From: Dipetalonema caudispina
Taxonomy: Eukaryota > Nematoda > Chromadorea > Rhabditida > Onchocercidae
DNA length: 64,000 bases
Reading direction: 5' to 3'
Assembly (NCBI GenBank): GCA_013365325.1
Contig: JABVXV010000141.1
Location: 62,001-126,000 of the forward strand
The translations under genes were made by a program, and so were the position numbers. The notes below the pieces were generated by a model. That model saw only the letters and a list, made by a program, of their open reading frames with translations. It did not search any database and was not told the origin of the DNA. Positions 24,801-36,807 of this stretch are shown piece by piece. Every line of letters starts with the position of its first letter. The first letter of the stretch is position 1.

Positions 24801-25250
24801 TTGCATTGGTACCGGACGATAACTGTTCTTCACCAGAAAAGTAACGTCTTTAAATTCAAAGTGAATTTCAATGTCGCGTTTCTAAATATCATCAGTTGCA
24901 TGGAATCCGAGAATGGTTCTAAAGAAATTTTGAATAGCTCAGTTTGCGGAAGATTCAAATACATAAATTTCTGGATCTTACAGAATTTCTAACATTATCT
25001 ACATCCGCCACTTGCATCCGATGCTTTCTATTCCACTCTAATGTTTTGCTATATATTAATTACCCAGGATTTTTTTTTCAGTGTTTTGGGTGATGAACGT
25101 TTGGAAAAAATGGAAGAGCATGAGGAATCGGTATACAGTTGTGCATGGGCTGCCAACGATCCATGGGTTTTTGCTTCCGTTTCCTTCGATGGTAGAGTAA
25201 TTGTTTCGAAAGTAAAACGACATCACAAATATGCCATATTGCGGTTATAG
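21867..25250 (+). CDS. eipr-1: EIPR1 (TSSC1) WD40 protein, EARP/GARP-interacting
   Basis: EIPR1 is a WD40 propeller that works with the EARP and GARP tethering complexes in endosomal recycling and dense-core vesicle cargo sorting. Eight exons give 359 residues: 21867-21992, 22283-22415, 22768-22879, 23330-23414, 23839-23969, 24169-24336, 24685-24840 and 25082-25250. It matches human EIPR1 throughout: FLVGTLSLKQDNQ near the start, HPAGEIWCISSSP, RNLDFNPN with ATCGNDFRVVLWD, DHSHWVWCVKFNP, HDQLLLSAGSDARL and, at the C-terminus, EEHEESVYSCAWAANDPW with FASVSFDGR. One oddity: exon 3 must begin at 22768 to keep frame, yet the two bases before it are CG, not AG. The gene follows TMEM161 on the same strand. 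Confidence 0.95.
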
Positions 25251-27004
25251 CAAAGAATCAATAGTGGCAAGAAGTTATGATGTGATATTCTTATAATTAT
25301 CCTAATATGATTCGGGATAGGATATAATAGAGTACTGTCTTTTTTCTCAATTGCTTTAAAGATAATGAAATTTTTTAATCCTATTTTTGATATATATCGT
25401 TCTAAATTATTCATTTTGTGAATTTACTTCTAAAATTTGTGCTTTTACTTATTTAAATTTGTCTTCGTTTTTTTGCTTCAAATCATTTTTTCATTCCAAA
25501 TTTGATTTTAAGTTAATGTCAAATTTATTTTATTTCAAATTTACTTCAATTCGTTTTGAAACAACTTGCGGTTTATTGCTTTCAAATCCCTTTGACATGG
25601 AATTGCAGAAGATAATTGCTATTTTATAAAATGGTTTGTATTCCTACGCAGTGTCGATTTATTGGCATAAAGCGTGTTAGTTTTTTTATTCTAATATTCC
25701 CTTTACTGAAAAGTTTAACTCTACCATAGTCAAATTTTTCAGTAAAGAAAGTAGTAAAATCTTTGCAAGTTGCAAGAAAAACAGAAAACTTTAATATGGA
25801 TCACTGACTGATTCCAGAGATTCAAATACAACTTGTCATCTACCGTTTGTTAGAAAGTCCTGGATATATCTATTGGTTTGCAAGGCTTCTACTTCCATTT
25901 CTATTTCTTATTCTCAGAACAACTTAAAAGTTTTTTTTTTTCTTTTATATTCACAAGCAACCATATTGGAAACGCTAATCTTACCGTAGAAGTAGTCTCA
26001 TCCTTCAGATTTGAGATATTCATGGAAATCACTCAAACTCATTAGTATATTCAATGTTTCCTGCTTACTGCATTGCAGTCTTATTCTAATCCTACTTTTT
26101 TAGTTGAATTATGGTATTAATTCAATGAAAGAGTTGATCGGAAAGATTGTTGTGTTATAAATCGAATAAGCCTGTCAAGTTTTGTGGGATCATAAAAATA
26201 CATTAGATTCCAACTCCTTTTTACTTCCATTTGAATCCTTTTTTCTTTGAATGCAATGTGGCAATGAATTCAAAGTAGCCAGTATCAGTGAAAGTTGTTC
26301 AGGTAGTAAACGGGGAAGATGTCCTCATTCATTCCTTCTTTTAATCTTCGCTTTTGTTTTATATTTTATATACCTACTTTATATATTTTATTGTTTTATA
26401 CTTTATATCTTTAGTTGAATCTGATTCCATCACCTTTCAATCCTCTCAGAAGTGATTGTCTAATATGACGAATAGAAAGTAAATATCAGATAAAGTCACT
26501 GAACAAAACAAATGAATAAAGCTTAAAAGTAAAAAAAAAAAATAAATCAGGAAGAGAGATGAGAGGATGGAATCAGTGGACTAGTGAACAATAATGCGGT
26601 GTGAATTGAAGTATCCTTCATAACTTCTGCTTTGATTGATTTTATCGGATATCGCTGCTGTCGTTTATATTATGCTGTTTTTGATTAAACATTGAAAACT
26701 CATAGAATTCAATCTGATAGGCATATTTTAAGCTACTTTCTCCATATCACAATAAGATTAAATCCACGAAGTTTCCATGGAAGTGATTTGTATCAGAATT
26801 TGATTATTTCATACTTTTTTTTTTTTGATAAAAGAGATTGAAGATTGTTGAATTGAGGATTTAATTGGATTATATTATAGATCATTATAGTTTTCTGTGT
26901 TATCTGTAGCATTGCGAATTGCAGTGATTTATTATCTGTTGAAGAAGAGAAGAGAAACTGAGAAAATGAGATTCTGAAAGATAATTTCTGTTGTTGTACT
27001 GCAT
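25251..27004. other. Intergenic between EIPR1 and collagen 3' ends
   Basis: The genes converge here. I see AT-rich sequence, short unsupported reading frames, a poly-A run near 26530 and TTTATT near 26928, which is a minus-strand AATAAA that may end the collagen message. Confidence 0.5.
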
Positions 27005-27228
27005 TTAATAACCCGGAGCAAGACGTGCTGGTGGACAATGATCGCAGCTTCCCGGTGCACCTGGTTGACCTGGTTCACCTGGTGGTCCTGGTTGTCCAGT
27101 TGCACCCGGTGGACCTGTAATTTGTGATTCATTAATAACTTGTTCAAATGAACGAATTTCTAATTAAAATTTTGAATTCTTTTTCTCAGTTCGACAAACA
27201 TAGAGATGGAAGAATTCATGAAAATAAG

Positions 27229-27265
<37 letters not shown>

Positions 27266-29134
27266 TTAAACATACCACGCGGTCCTGGTTCTCCTGGGCC
27301 TCCGGGTTCTCCGTTCTCACCATCTCTGCCTGGTGGTCCAGGTCGTCCAGGTTGTCCTGGTGAACCTGGTCGTCCTGGTTGTCCTGGAGGTCCTGGTGGT
27401 GGCCGTTCTCCCGGAATGACTTGTCCAGGTTCACCTGGTGGTCCACGTTGTCCAGGTTGTCCATTTTGACCAGGACTACCTGGTGGTCCTGGTGGTCCTT
27501 GGGGCCCTGGTGCGCCATCTTCACCGTCTAAAAAAAGTATGTATATATACGGAAATTTCTGCAGTATCTAGAAGTGTATAGCTTAATAAGCATTGGATGG
27601 GAAACTTACTTGGTCCGGGACTTCCAGGTTGTCCATCAGGTCCAGGTGGTCCGGGTGCTCCAGCAGGTCCTGGTGCAGCCTGACATGGACACTGGGGAGG
27701 TACTGGAAGTAACCGATCGTGGAGATCAGCATCTGGACCTGGTGGTCCAGGTGCTCCGGGACCTTCGCCTGGTGCACCATCTCTTCCCGGTTCACCTGGT
27801 GGCCCATCTGGTCCAGGTGGTCCTTGCTGGCATGTGCAGCATTGAGCTTCGACCTGACGAGTAGCACGAACCAGAATATCAAATGGTTCATTATCCTTCT
27901 CCGGTTCCATTTCCACCATCTCCTTCCACATATCACGTGAACGTGACTTGCAATACTCTACTTCACTCTAAAAAATATAATTCCAGTAGCTTAAATAAGT
28001 AACTCCAAAATTCGAAATTTTTATAATTTTTTAAGTTTTCGAAATGTTCAAGAAAAAAAATTCATAAACTGTTACGTATTTAATGGAAAGGAATAATCAC
28101 ATTGATTTCTTTGAAATATTTTATTTTAATCGTCTAAAACAAATTTATTAATGAAAAAATTTTTTCGAAAAGACATCCAAAACCGGATCCTAATTTTTCA
28201 TTACTTTGCACTCACTATGGATTTTTTCATGACCTCATTTTCCTTTCCCTTTTTTTTTTTTTCTTCATTATTATATTAAATAAGAATGAAAACTAGTCCG
28301 ACATAAGGTACAATTTTTTATGCAAAATTTGACAAACATTACATCTATTCATTTCTCTCTCTCTTTCTCTCTCTTTTCTTTTTTTTTTTTTCATAAATTT
28401 ATCCCGCACTTTTTATTTTTATTTTAAATTTATTGCATGAATTCAAAAGATAATAGAAATAATTTCTTCTACATTCTTTTCTTTTTTTTTTTTTTTTTTT
28501 TCCCTCACTGCCTTAATTAATGTTTATTTGAGAAAAATTTCATGTATGATATCATTGCTATCATAAGTTTTATAATTTTAATCTTTCAAAAGTGCATCTT
28601 TACAAGTTAAAATATTTAAAATATATTTACAAATATATTTAGTTTTTATTTGCGAAAAATACTCTAAACTTGTTTAAGTAAATTTATATATGTCAAATTT
28701 ATGTTAATTTTTGACGTAAATTACGTGAGACAGAAACATCGTATAATTTTATAACAACTATTATTTTACTCGAAAAAAAAAAAAAAAAAAGAGTACAGAA
28801 ATATATGTTTAATAATAATGGTTAAATAAAAAGAATGTTAAGTTATTTTTTGAGTATTAAATTTCAACTTTTTTTTTTTTTTTTTAAGCAAAGTAATAAA
28901 AAATTTTTATAAAATAAATAAAAAATAGCCAACAGGAATGAATGAATAATAGTAGCAAATGAAATTTTGATTTTTTTTTTTTTTTTTTGAGTTTATAATT
29001 ACCTGTACGGTTGCTTGTAATGTTTGAACATAATAGAAAACCATAGGAAACGTGAAAATACACGCTGTTACGGCTACCGTTGAAAATACAACAGCAACAA
29101 AAGCAACCGAACGTAGTGATGATTTGTTCGCCAT
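27005..29134 (-). CDS. Nematode cuticle collagen
   Basis: Four exons (29003-29134, 27610-27967, 27276-27527, 27005-27114) join into 283 residues, a usual length for this family. The first exon is the nematode cuticle collagen N-terminal domain, with a membrane-spanning signal anchor near residues 10-35 ([19 protein letters not shown]). RATR, near residue 80, is a likely subtilisin/furin-type cleavage site. Interrupted Gly-X-Y blocks follow, bordered by cysteine clusters: QCCTCQQ before the first block, QCPCQ between blocks and SCDHC near the end. These cysteines form the inter-chain bonds of cuticle collagens. The first intron is about 1 kb, and a TA microsatellite lies in the intron beside 27276. 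The protein would be secreted by the hypodermis and cross-linked into the cuticle. The subgroup cannot be assigned from the sequence alone. Confidence 0.95.
27236..27263. repeat. TA microsatellite in collagen intron
   Basis: A run of TA dinucleotides lies in the last intron of the collagen gene, next to the donor of the 27276-27527 exon. Confidence 0.9.
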
Positions 29135-31272
29135 ATTTTGTTGTTATCTATACAACTACAACATCAATCCTACATGTTGTCTTTTATAGAGTGAGAATAT
29201 ATGCCGTGTAAAACCAGTATGGACGGAATGGTGGAACGAACTAACAACAGATCATCAAGAGGGAAACACCATATTGTCCATTTTGATGAAAATCTATCAT
29301 TACTATAGTTGCATCCAATCATCTACACGTTTCATGTAATTTTTATAATATTTTCATCAATTTACGTCAACAATGATAATCATAATGATTCTCTAAATAT
29401 TGAAAAATATGATCGAATATAATCATTCATAGGTAATAAATATTTTAAGTTGAAAACAAAACCTTATTATTCTTTCTATCTTTAATAAAATTGATTTCAA
29501 ATAAAATTTATAACTTTTAATTATAATCTTACATTTAAATTTTTAGTTTTAACATTTAAATTTTAATAGTTAATATTAGAAGCTTTAGGCCATATTTTAC
29601 TATGTTATGTATGCAATTTTCTAACGCTAATTTTATTTTCTTTTTTTTTTTTTCTTTTTTTTTTTCGACAAAAATTCTTTCCTATTAAAAAGAAGTCAGT
29701 ATCCGCATTAAAAAATAATAGATTAGTTTGGATCAAATTTTTTAATTTAATCAAAATTGTCATTTCATTTCAAAATCATTCATTTCATGATGAGATCAAT
29801 CATTCATTATAGCACATGAACAAATGAATGTTTGAATTGCATGTCACATGAACAAAACTTGATTTTTAACTGTTTTCCACATACATACATTAAAATACAT
29901 TTCATTAATTTATAATTGAAACAGACTATTATTACTTGATATAGTTTGTTAATTAAAATAGGATCAATATGGAAACTTTAATGTTAATATAATACAATAT
30001 TTAAATTTTAATTTCAATTAAAATTTACTCATATTTTATTAACAAATATTTATTAGTTATCTTTTATATAACATTGTGATTTATTTTCAACAGGAATAAA
30101 TATTAATTGAATGAAATATGTAATACAACTAATAAACATTGCTTGTTGATATTACAATAGGTAAGCAAACTACAATGAAAATATTTCGCCGAAATTAAAA
30201 GGAAAGAAAAAGAAAAAAATTTTTAAAATAAATTGAAAATATGAAAAATGGACAGTACTCTTTTCGTTTAAAGAGAGAAAAAAAAAATGACAATGAGTTA
30301 GTTTCGTCAATTATTACTTTATTGTTGTAGAAAATGGTAATGTTATAAAAGAAGATGATTATTGAAATTTGCGCTTATTACATTTCTTCTCATATATATA
30401 TATATATATATTTCATCGTTTATTGTCGTTATAAAAAAAGAAAGAAATTTCAAACAAATATTTTTATTGAAATGTATAAATAATACTGAAAAAGAAGAGA
30501 AAATTAGAAGCTATTGTAAATATGTATAATATTAAAAATAAAACGATAGAAGACATATGGTAATAAATTCGAGTCCATGAAATTTTAAAAAATAATTAAA
30601 AATTGGATGAAAAAAGGATTTGTAGTATATATCAATACGTAGAAGTTATGTAAGAGCTACAAAAATTAATGTGATTTATGATATCAATTGTTTTAAAAGA
30701 CAATTCAATGTATGAATGGTATCAGATAATCCAAAATCTGATTCATGTGTATGATATCAGATAATTTAAAAGATAATTCATTGTTAGTATTTTTTAAATG
30801 ATACATTGTATGGCATCAGATGATCCAAAATGTGATTCATTGTATAATAATAATGCTACTGAACAATTTTTCATACGGATAAAAAAATACGAAAAAAAAA
30901 ACAGTTAGGGGGTGAAATGTCTGAAAAAAAAAAAAAAAAAAAAAAAAAAAGGTTTATTGAAAAATTCATGAATTTATGAATAATGTGTCATTTTATGTTA
31001 TCAGTTTAAATGATGCAAACATCCAAAGAGACCCTTCTAATTAGATGAATGAACAACAATAACGATGAAAAAGATTCGAATGGTTAGCTAAGAATCGAAT
31101 AATTGTATATGATGTAATGAAGTGATATTTCTAACTTAATAGATATATTTGAATTCTAATTATAATTTTAATAAACTAAACAAAATATATTTTTCTTACA
31201 TTTATTTATTTTAAGCGATGCATAAATTACTAACAAGAATGAGTAAGATGTCATTTCTATAATTTTCAAACG
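29135..31272. other. Intergenic, very AT-rich, degenerate repeats
   Basis: No gene was found. The region is among the most AT-rich of the window, with poly-T and poly-A runs (near 29641-29665 and 30926-30950), a TA microsatellite near 30392-30410 and a diverged repeat at 30700-30845. Confidence 0.5.
30700..30845. repeat. Degenerate repeat around TATCAGATAATCCAAAA
   Basis: At least three diverged copies of a block resembling TATCAGATAATCCAAAA followed by TGATTCAT occur near 30720, 30752 and 30813, with AGACAATTCAATGT/AGATAATTCATTGT blocks between them. This looks like decayed tandem duplication. Confidence 0.6.
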
Positions 31273-31931
31273 ATGACAATCGGTTGGTACTATGAGCTTG
31301 TTGAAATGCTTTTCCGTAATGTATCCATGTTGCTAATGTCGTTAATAGTTTGTACAATTGTTTCCTGCAAGTATCATCGAAAACCGAAGGTAGTTTACAA
31401 CATAAATCAAATTGAAAGTAGGGAGAGGGAGAGAGAGAGAGAGAGAGAGAAAAAGAAAAGTAAGAAATATGTGAGATTGAATTCACTTCTTGGATATGAA
31501 ATCATTGTATCCAAATGATTATCGTCAACCATTTTTTTTTTCTTTTTTTTTCTTTCACTTGCATTACATTTAAAAGTTTCATTATTATTCAGATAATCAA
31601 ATTACTGATTTTTTAGGATCCAAAATTCATTGATGAAAATGACCCTCATGCTAACACATTGTATAATATTAAAACCGATATTGCATTTCCAAAAAGGGTA
31701 CTGGAAGAAAAGCGGCAAAATCATCGGATAGATACGACTGCTATGAGTTGGAGTCACGAATATGAAAGCAATATGCCACCGTCTCTTTCGTTGTCATCTT
31801 TCCAATATTATTAAATGTTAAAAAAATATTTGAAATTGAAAAATTGCAGTGATATCCAAGAATCAGAACCAAGTTCATTAGATCCACAAAATCTACTACC
31901 GCAACAGATGTCGCATAGGCTGCAAAAATAA
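31273..31931 (+). CDS. Small single-pass membrane protein, unrecognised
   Basis: Exon 1 is 31273-31389 (MTIGWYYELVEMLFRN, then a hydrophobic segment SMLLMSLIVCTIVSC at about residues 18-32, then basic KYHRKPK). Exon 2 starts at 31617 in phase (DPKFIDENDPHANTLYN). Exon 2 can read to a stop at 31812-31814, giving 104 residues. Alternatively a donor after 31789 and an acceptor before 31850 add an in-frame exon ending at 31931 (DIQESEPSSLDPQNLLPQQ), giving 123 residues. The second form keeps a coding-like tail and a 60-base intron, so I prefer it. The charge pattern suggests a short N-terminus, one membrane helix and a polar cytoplasmic tail. I do not recognise the family. A GA microsatellite lies in the intron at about 31423-31452. 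Confidence 0.55.
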
Positions 31932-32983
31932 CCCCAAAACGCAGTCATTTCCATGAGGATATGAACAACAAGAAATTTCGCATTTACTTCTGCCTGTTTC
32001 AATCATTTATTTTCATCGCAGTAATTTCGGAAATTTAAATTTGACAATGATTTTTCTCCTCATTTTTTTTCCCAATGCGATTATTTAAACAAGATCCCAA
32101 AAGTTTTGTTAATCTGATCTTCTTGCAAAAAATTGACCTTATGGATTTTTTCAAATTGACTTTTTGTTCGCATATTTTATCATCGTAATCTGCGCAGTTC
32201 TTAGTTTATATATATCTTTTATAACACGAAACAGTTTAATATTTGGATTTATACATGCAATAAATTTCTGAGCTTGCCATAAAATCTCTATGAATCGAAA
32301 TTCTGATGTTGTATGCAAGTCGTAATCACCCTGATGGCACTAATACATTTGTGATCGGCTTTATCAGGAAAGTCAGAAAGAGCAACTGTACGCTTAGTCT
32401 ACGAGACTATTAGATAACTTTCTTAAGACTACATTATCATTAGGAATAATGTGATAATTGACATCATTAACTGTTTCCACGCAGTATTCAGTCCAAACAT
32501 TATCACTAAAACCAGTCTGTACGACTGTATGTCACACTACGTGACCATATAATTCATAGTCATTTTCTGAACTTTTAGGTAATGGAAGGTATATTCCAAA
32601 GTATTTGTTCAGGAAATTAAGTATGATAAAGCACAGACAAATTTCTTTCAACATCGTTTATTTTGTATGTTAACAAAATACACCGAGAAATAATTAACCA
32701 TGCAGATAGAAACAATACCACTAATACCAAAGAAATGTGTGCTTATCTCAGTTCTGATTGGCTAGATTTGAATTCCATTTTTCGAATTTATGAGACTTCA
32801 TCACTTAATACCAAAAGTCAACTCCTAACACGGACAGAGTTCATTCTAATGACGAGACTTTAGTGGTTAATAATCCATACTGCCTAACCATTGCCAAACA
32901 ACTTGAACGATATGAAAAACAACAATTCACAAGTTAGACTAATTAATACTTCCAATGTAAAACAACAAAAATAATTTTAATGT
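31932..32983. other. Intergenic between convergent genes
   Basis: The small membrane protein and eS27 converge on this stretch. I see no gene; only short frames without splice support. Confidence 0.45.
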
Positions 32984-33523
32984 TTAATGCTGCTTTTTCC
33001 GAAATGAACATCCTTCTGTTAGATGGGCTTTTCCACCAGTTGGTTGGCAAAGTACCGTATTACATCCAACGCAAACTACCACGGACTGAGCATGACTGAA
33101 TACTGTTGTAATTTTGTAACATCCCGGACATTTTACATCCATGAAGAAAGAATTCGGCTGCTGCACTAGCCTCTTCAACTTACATCGTTCTCGTTCCTTA
33201 AAACAAAAATACGGTTTCGCTACACTTGAATATGAGCATTAAAAGAATATGAAGAACAATGAAATACTTGCAATTCCAGTCAAAGATGGTATCTGGCAAC
33301 GAAATTTGTAAAGTAATGCAAACCCAAAAAAGACGCAACGCAGTCTTAAACATAACTCATAGAGCTTCAACGGAAAAACGAAATCAGCTCTGAACTTAAT
33401 CCATGCAAAATTTCCATATTATGAAGTGAACAAAGTGAATCTTATGCTGGAAAAATGAAAATACAGGATAACCAAGATTACCTTTTGAGGATCTGGATAC
33501 AATAAATCTCGTGCTAACGGCAT
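32984..33523 (-). CDS. rps-27: Ribosomal protein eS27
   Basis: This is a small-subunit ribosomal protein with a four-cysteine zinc finger. Exons 33482-33523 ([14 protein letters not shown]) and 32984-33196 join in phase into 84 residues, the standard length of eS27. The second exon carries the finger, CPGC then CVGC, within [17 protein letters not shown] and the conserved C-terminus ([20 protein letters not shown]). An [10 protein letters not shown] stretch replaces the usual EKRKHKKKRL segment but keeps the basic character. Upstream lies an unusually C-rich segment with a GTCACGTGAC palindrome, a plausible promoter. Confidence 0.97.
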
Positions 33524-35138
33524 TTTTATGTTAGATGAAATGCAATTATCCAAAAGTATTCGTTTATCTGGAACAATAAGGCATAAGTAAAATGAATAAA
33601 TAATTACACATTCCAACTAGCTCATCTAATAGATCCATATTCAAGTTCACCAAAGCTTTCAAATTATATCAAGAGATCGAGATACCTCTCTATACAAAAA
33701 CTAGAAAGACATAAATCATGTCTGTTTTTTACTTACACCCCCTATCCTACCCCTTTTTTCCTCACTAATAGCAACAATACCAAAACTTTCCGGTCACGTG
33801 ACAGTAGAGCATACTTATGTGTACCAATGAAATTTCTAATTCCAACCACTCTAACTGATCTATTCAAAACCCTCCTCTTACCGCTCACGTACGACCACGT
33901 CTATCCCCCACGTCCCTTGCGGATCCAAACTCGACATTACGTAACCACCCTACTCCGATCTCCTCTCCCTTCCTTCTCACATGCCCACAAACCCTTACAA
34001 CCTATTGCGACTACAATATCAAACTTCGAGCAAGTAAAGTTCGCACACTGCACGGATCCACATTTGCCTACTATCTTCTGATGGGAATTTTATCGCAAGA
34101 GGATGAATGGCGAGTGATTTTAAGTCGCTTCTACTTGCGATGTGTGATTTTTCACTTTCATTACTCGCAGCAAAATTAAATGATTAAATCTTACACAGTT
34201 CTACAATATAACCTCATATTACGAAATTGCAAAATTGGGAACAAATCTCCCATACTTTTACAGGTGTACAAATAATACTTTTGTAAGTGTCGTAACTGTT
34301 TTAATTTTGTCATCTTAATGATAATCAGCATGACTTTTCCTCCATTCTTTATTTCGGAGAGCTTTCAGGGTGTTTTCTTGAAATATAACTAATAAAGCGG
34401 ATTTGCTTACCAAGTAAATCTTCCAATTTATTTAAAAATTAACGGAGCAAACCACAAATCACATTTCTTTACTCAATGAAAATAGACGAACTTGTTGAAT
34501 TCTTTTCCAGTTTATTTTCAAGATAATTCTTCTATGGCTTAGTAACGCCATGAAATACATATATTCAGTAAATAGTCTTTAGGAAAATCCAGAGAACTGA
34601 ATCTTCAACGAATGCTTTCAAATACTAAGCAGAAACGCCGTTTTTAACCGAATTAAGTCTTAAAAAGAATAAAAATCAGATGAAATTACAAAATTTATTA
34701 TGATATCACTGTCTCATAAGCAATGGGAATCACAAAAACAGTCGAAAGAAAAATCTTACTTCACGATTAAATGAAGTAAAAACTTCCTTCTTTACTAAGT
34801 TTTTATCACCATCAACACTGAAAAATTTCTAGAACACAACATTGGAAAATATTGAGTTTTAGCAGAATCATCGCAAAAACTACCGAAATATTCTTTTAAA
34901 GAAAAGCATTTCGGCTAAACTGTGATTATACGCCTGAAATAAAGAGGAAAAAACCTTTGAGAGAGAATCATGATCCTAACTGTGAAGCATTCTGCTTAAT
35001 ACAACTGCGTATCAATGATTCCACGAAAGACAACCCGGTAGTATGTGATAATCTACAGCATTAACATGAAAAACACAACACATGAAAAACGACAGAATAC
35101 ATGAAAAGCAAGGTTTAAAGAAAGTTCTGAGCAGTATT
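33524..35138. other. Intergenic; C-rich promoter-like part next to eS27
   Basis: About 33735-34080 is pyrimidine-rich on plus (purine-rich on the eS27 strand) and has clearly more GC than its surroundings. The rest, towards VPS28, is ordinary AT-rich sequence with no gene seen. A plus reading frame at 33827-34081 is probably a by-product of the base composition. Confidence 0.5.
33793..33802. promoter_or_regulatory. GTCACGTGAC palindrome upstream of eS27
   Basis: This perfect 10-base palindrome contains the CACGTG E-box and lies about 270 bases upstream of the eS27 start. Myc/Max-type or TFEB-type bHLH factors bind such sites in other animals; use here is inference. Confidence 0.45.
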
Positions 35139-36807
35139 TTAGGAATTATGTAAGAAACGAGTAAAAGAATTATAGGCAGTTTCAAGATCGAAAATCATTT
35201 GTCGCGCATCTTCATCCGTTATTTCCTCACTTGCGCCCATACTCTTCAACTTATCGTGCCTGGAAATAATGAACTATCATTATGAAACGCTTTCCAACAT
35301 CTTATAACTTGACAAATGCCTTCCGAATCACTCGCAATTTAGCACTAAAGTAACTCCTTAATTCTCTCTAGATCTAACAAAATCTTGACTTAGCTTAGCC
35401 AGGATCACCAAAAATGATTAAAAACTATTTGCGACTCATCTACCCTCGACACCTTTGAGATAATGTCAAACGTCCACTACGTCCATCTGTTTGAAAACCA
35501 TTTCTCAGCAACAAACTTTCTAAACCACTTATCTAACAATAGCCAACTTGCACCGGGTGAAAATTTTTTGGCATGTTTATGAATGAAGACAATTTCTTAC
35601 CATTGTATCACCTTGAGCTTTGCATCAAATTTATCCGGCAATGTAATCATCGAACTGATGGAAACGTTAAGTTCATTCAGTGTTGGAAATAGCTCATCAA
35701 CGGCTCGAACATTCAACTTTAGCTGATCCAAGAATGTGATAAACATTTCTACAATTTCCGCAATGCATTTCAGTGTATTGCCTTTATCATCTTTTACAGT
35801 GATTGGCCGATCTTCACGTATTCTTTCCAACGCTGCTGGACATTCCACACGGTACTTCTTCACGAATTCATCAATATCACATTGTACCAATCGCAGTGCC
35901 ACCTTTAAATTGAGATTTTATTGAGATATTAAATTCTTGGAAATATCAGCCCGAGAAACACTGCGATACCACATTCATCATATATTCGTTTTTTTTTTCT
36001 CTTTAATTTAAATTTCCAAATAATAATCTGTTTACCTTCATAATGCTTCCATCTTTTCTGGATTTATAATAGACTTTCCTGATAACTTTCACACCCAATG
36101 TTGCCTACGTAAAAATTTGTACACATTTTATTCTATCTATCTACATCATAACGCAGTGGAATATAGAATGAAATTTTATAGTTAAACTTATATCGTACAC
36201 CACCTAGCAGCTGATATACGAATCTCAGCTACATCTGAAAAATTGGAATAAGGCCGGTTAAATTAATAGGCAAAAAACGGAATGCAATTCCTATCGAAGT
36301 GATAGATGATCAAATTTTCAAATGTCCGACATGTAACGAGTGGCATTAGAGAACCAATAAAATATGAAACATAATTCTCTTCAGAACTATACTTAAATGA
36401 ATGTGATTTGATCAAATTCTTGAAGTCTTAAATTTAATGTTCAGATGTCTGAAACATAATTTTGAGTATTACACACAGTAGTAAATAAAATTTCCTCCTT
36501 CAAATCCATATTTCAATGAAACCGATCAAAATTTTCAAATTTCAACTCACATCTTATTTTTTTTTTTTTTTTTTTACATTTAACTAACCTTATACTGTAC
36601 CAAAAGCTTCGAACATTCCGCAGTATATTCTTTAGCAGCAATACAATCACGGCTAAAGACTTTTTCTAAACATTCTAAAGCATTTAATACAGCGTATAAT
36701 TCGCTCATATTATCGACTCGTTCACGCTCCACACTATTCTCGTATAAACGGACTTCCTGGAGTAAATCAGGATTCATGTCATCGCTACTATTGTTAGCAC
36801 TTAACAT
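35139..36807 (-). CDS. vps-28: VPS28, ESCRT-I subunit
   Basis: VPS28 is a core subunit of ESCRT-I, which sorts ubiquitinated cargo into multivesicular bodies. Exons 36589-36807, 35601-35902 and 35139-35259 join in phase into 213 residues, close to the usual 210-220. The match to animal VPS28 is strong: [60 protein letters not shown] and the C-terminal [20 protein letters not shown] four-helix domain that recruits ESCRT-II. A further 69-base open exon with good splice sites (36036-36104) lies in the first intron and would insert 23 residues exactly after LLVQYK. It is listed separately. Confidence 0.96.
36036..36104 (-). other. Candidate in-frame cassette exon of VPS28
   Basis: The 69-base segment is bounded by a TTACGTAG acceptor and a GTAAAC donor, has no stop in the VPS28 frame and encodes [20 protein letters not shown] plus three residues. 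Both flanking VPS28 introns are phase 0, so skipping or including it keeps the frame. No such insert is present in VPS28 proteins I know. It could be an alternative exon or chance. Confidence 0.45.

Noticed and set aside
27148..27940. Several open frames on plus and in other minus frames across the collagen
   Set aside because: They are shadows of the Gly-X-Y repeats read in the wrong frame or strand.
27933..27940. TCACGTGA motif within the collagen
   Set aside because: It lies in a coding exon, where the codons alone explain it.
33827..34081. Plus-strand open frame of 84 codons upstream of eS27
   Set aside because: It follows the C-rich composition of the segment, has no family match or splice partners, and the segment is better read as promoter sequence.
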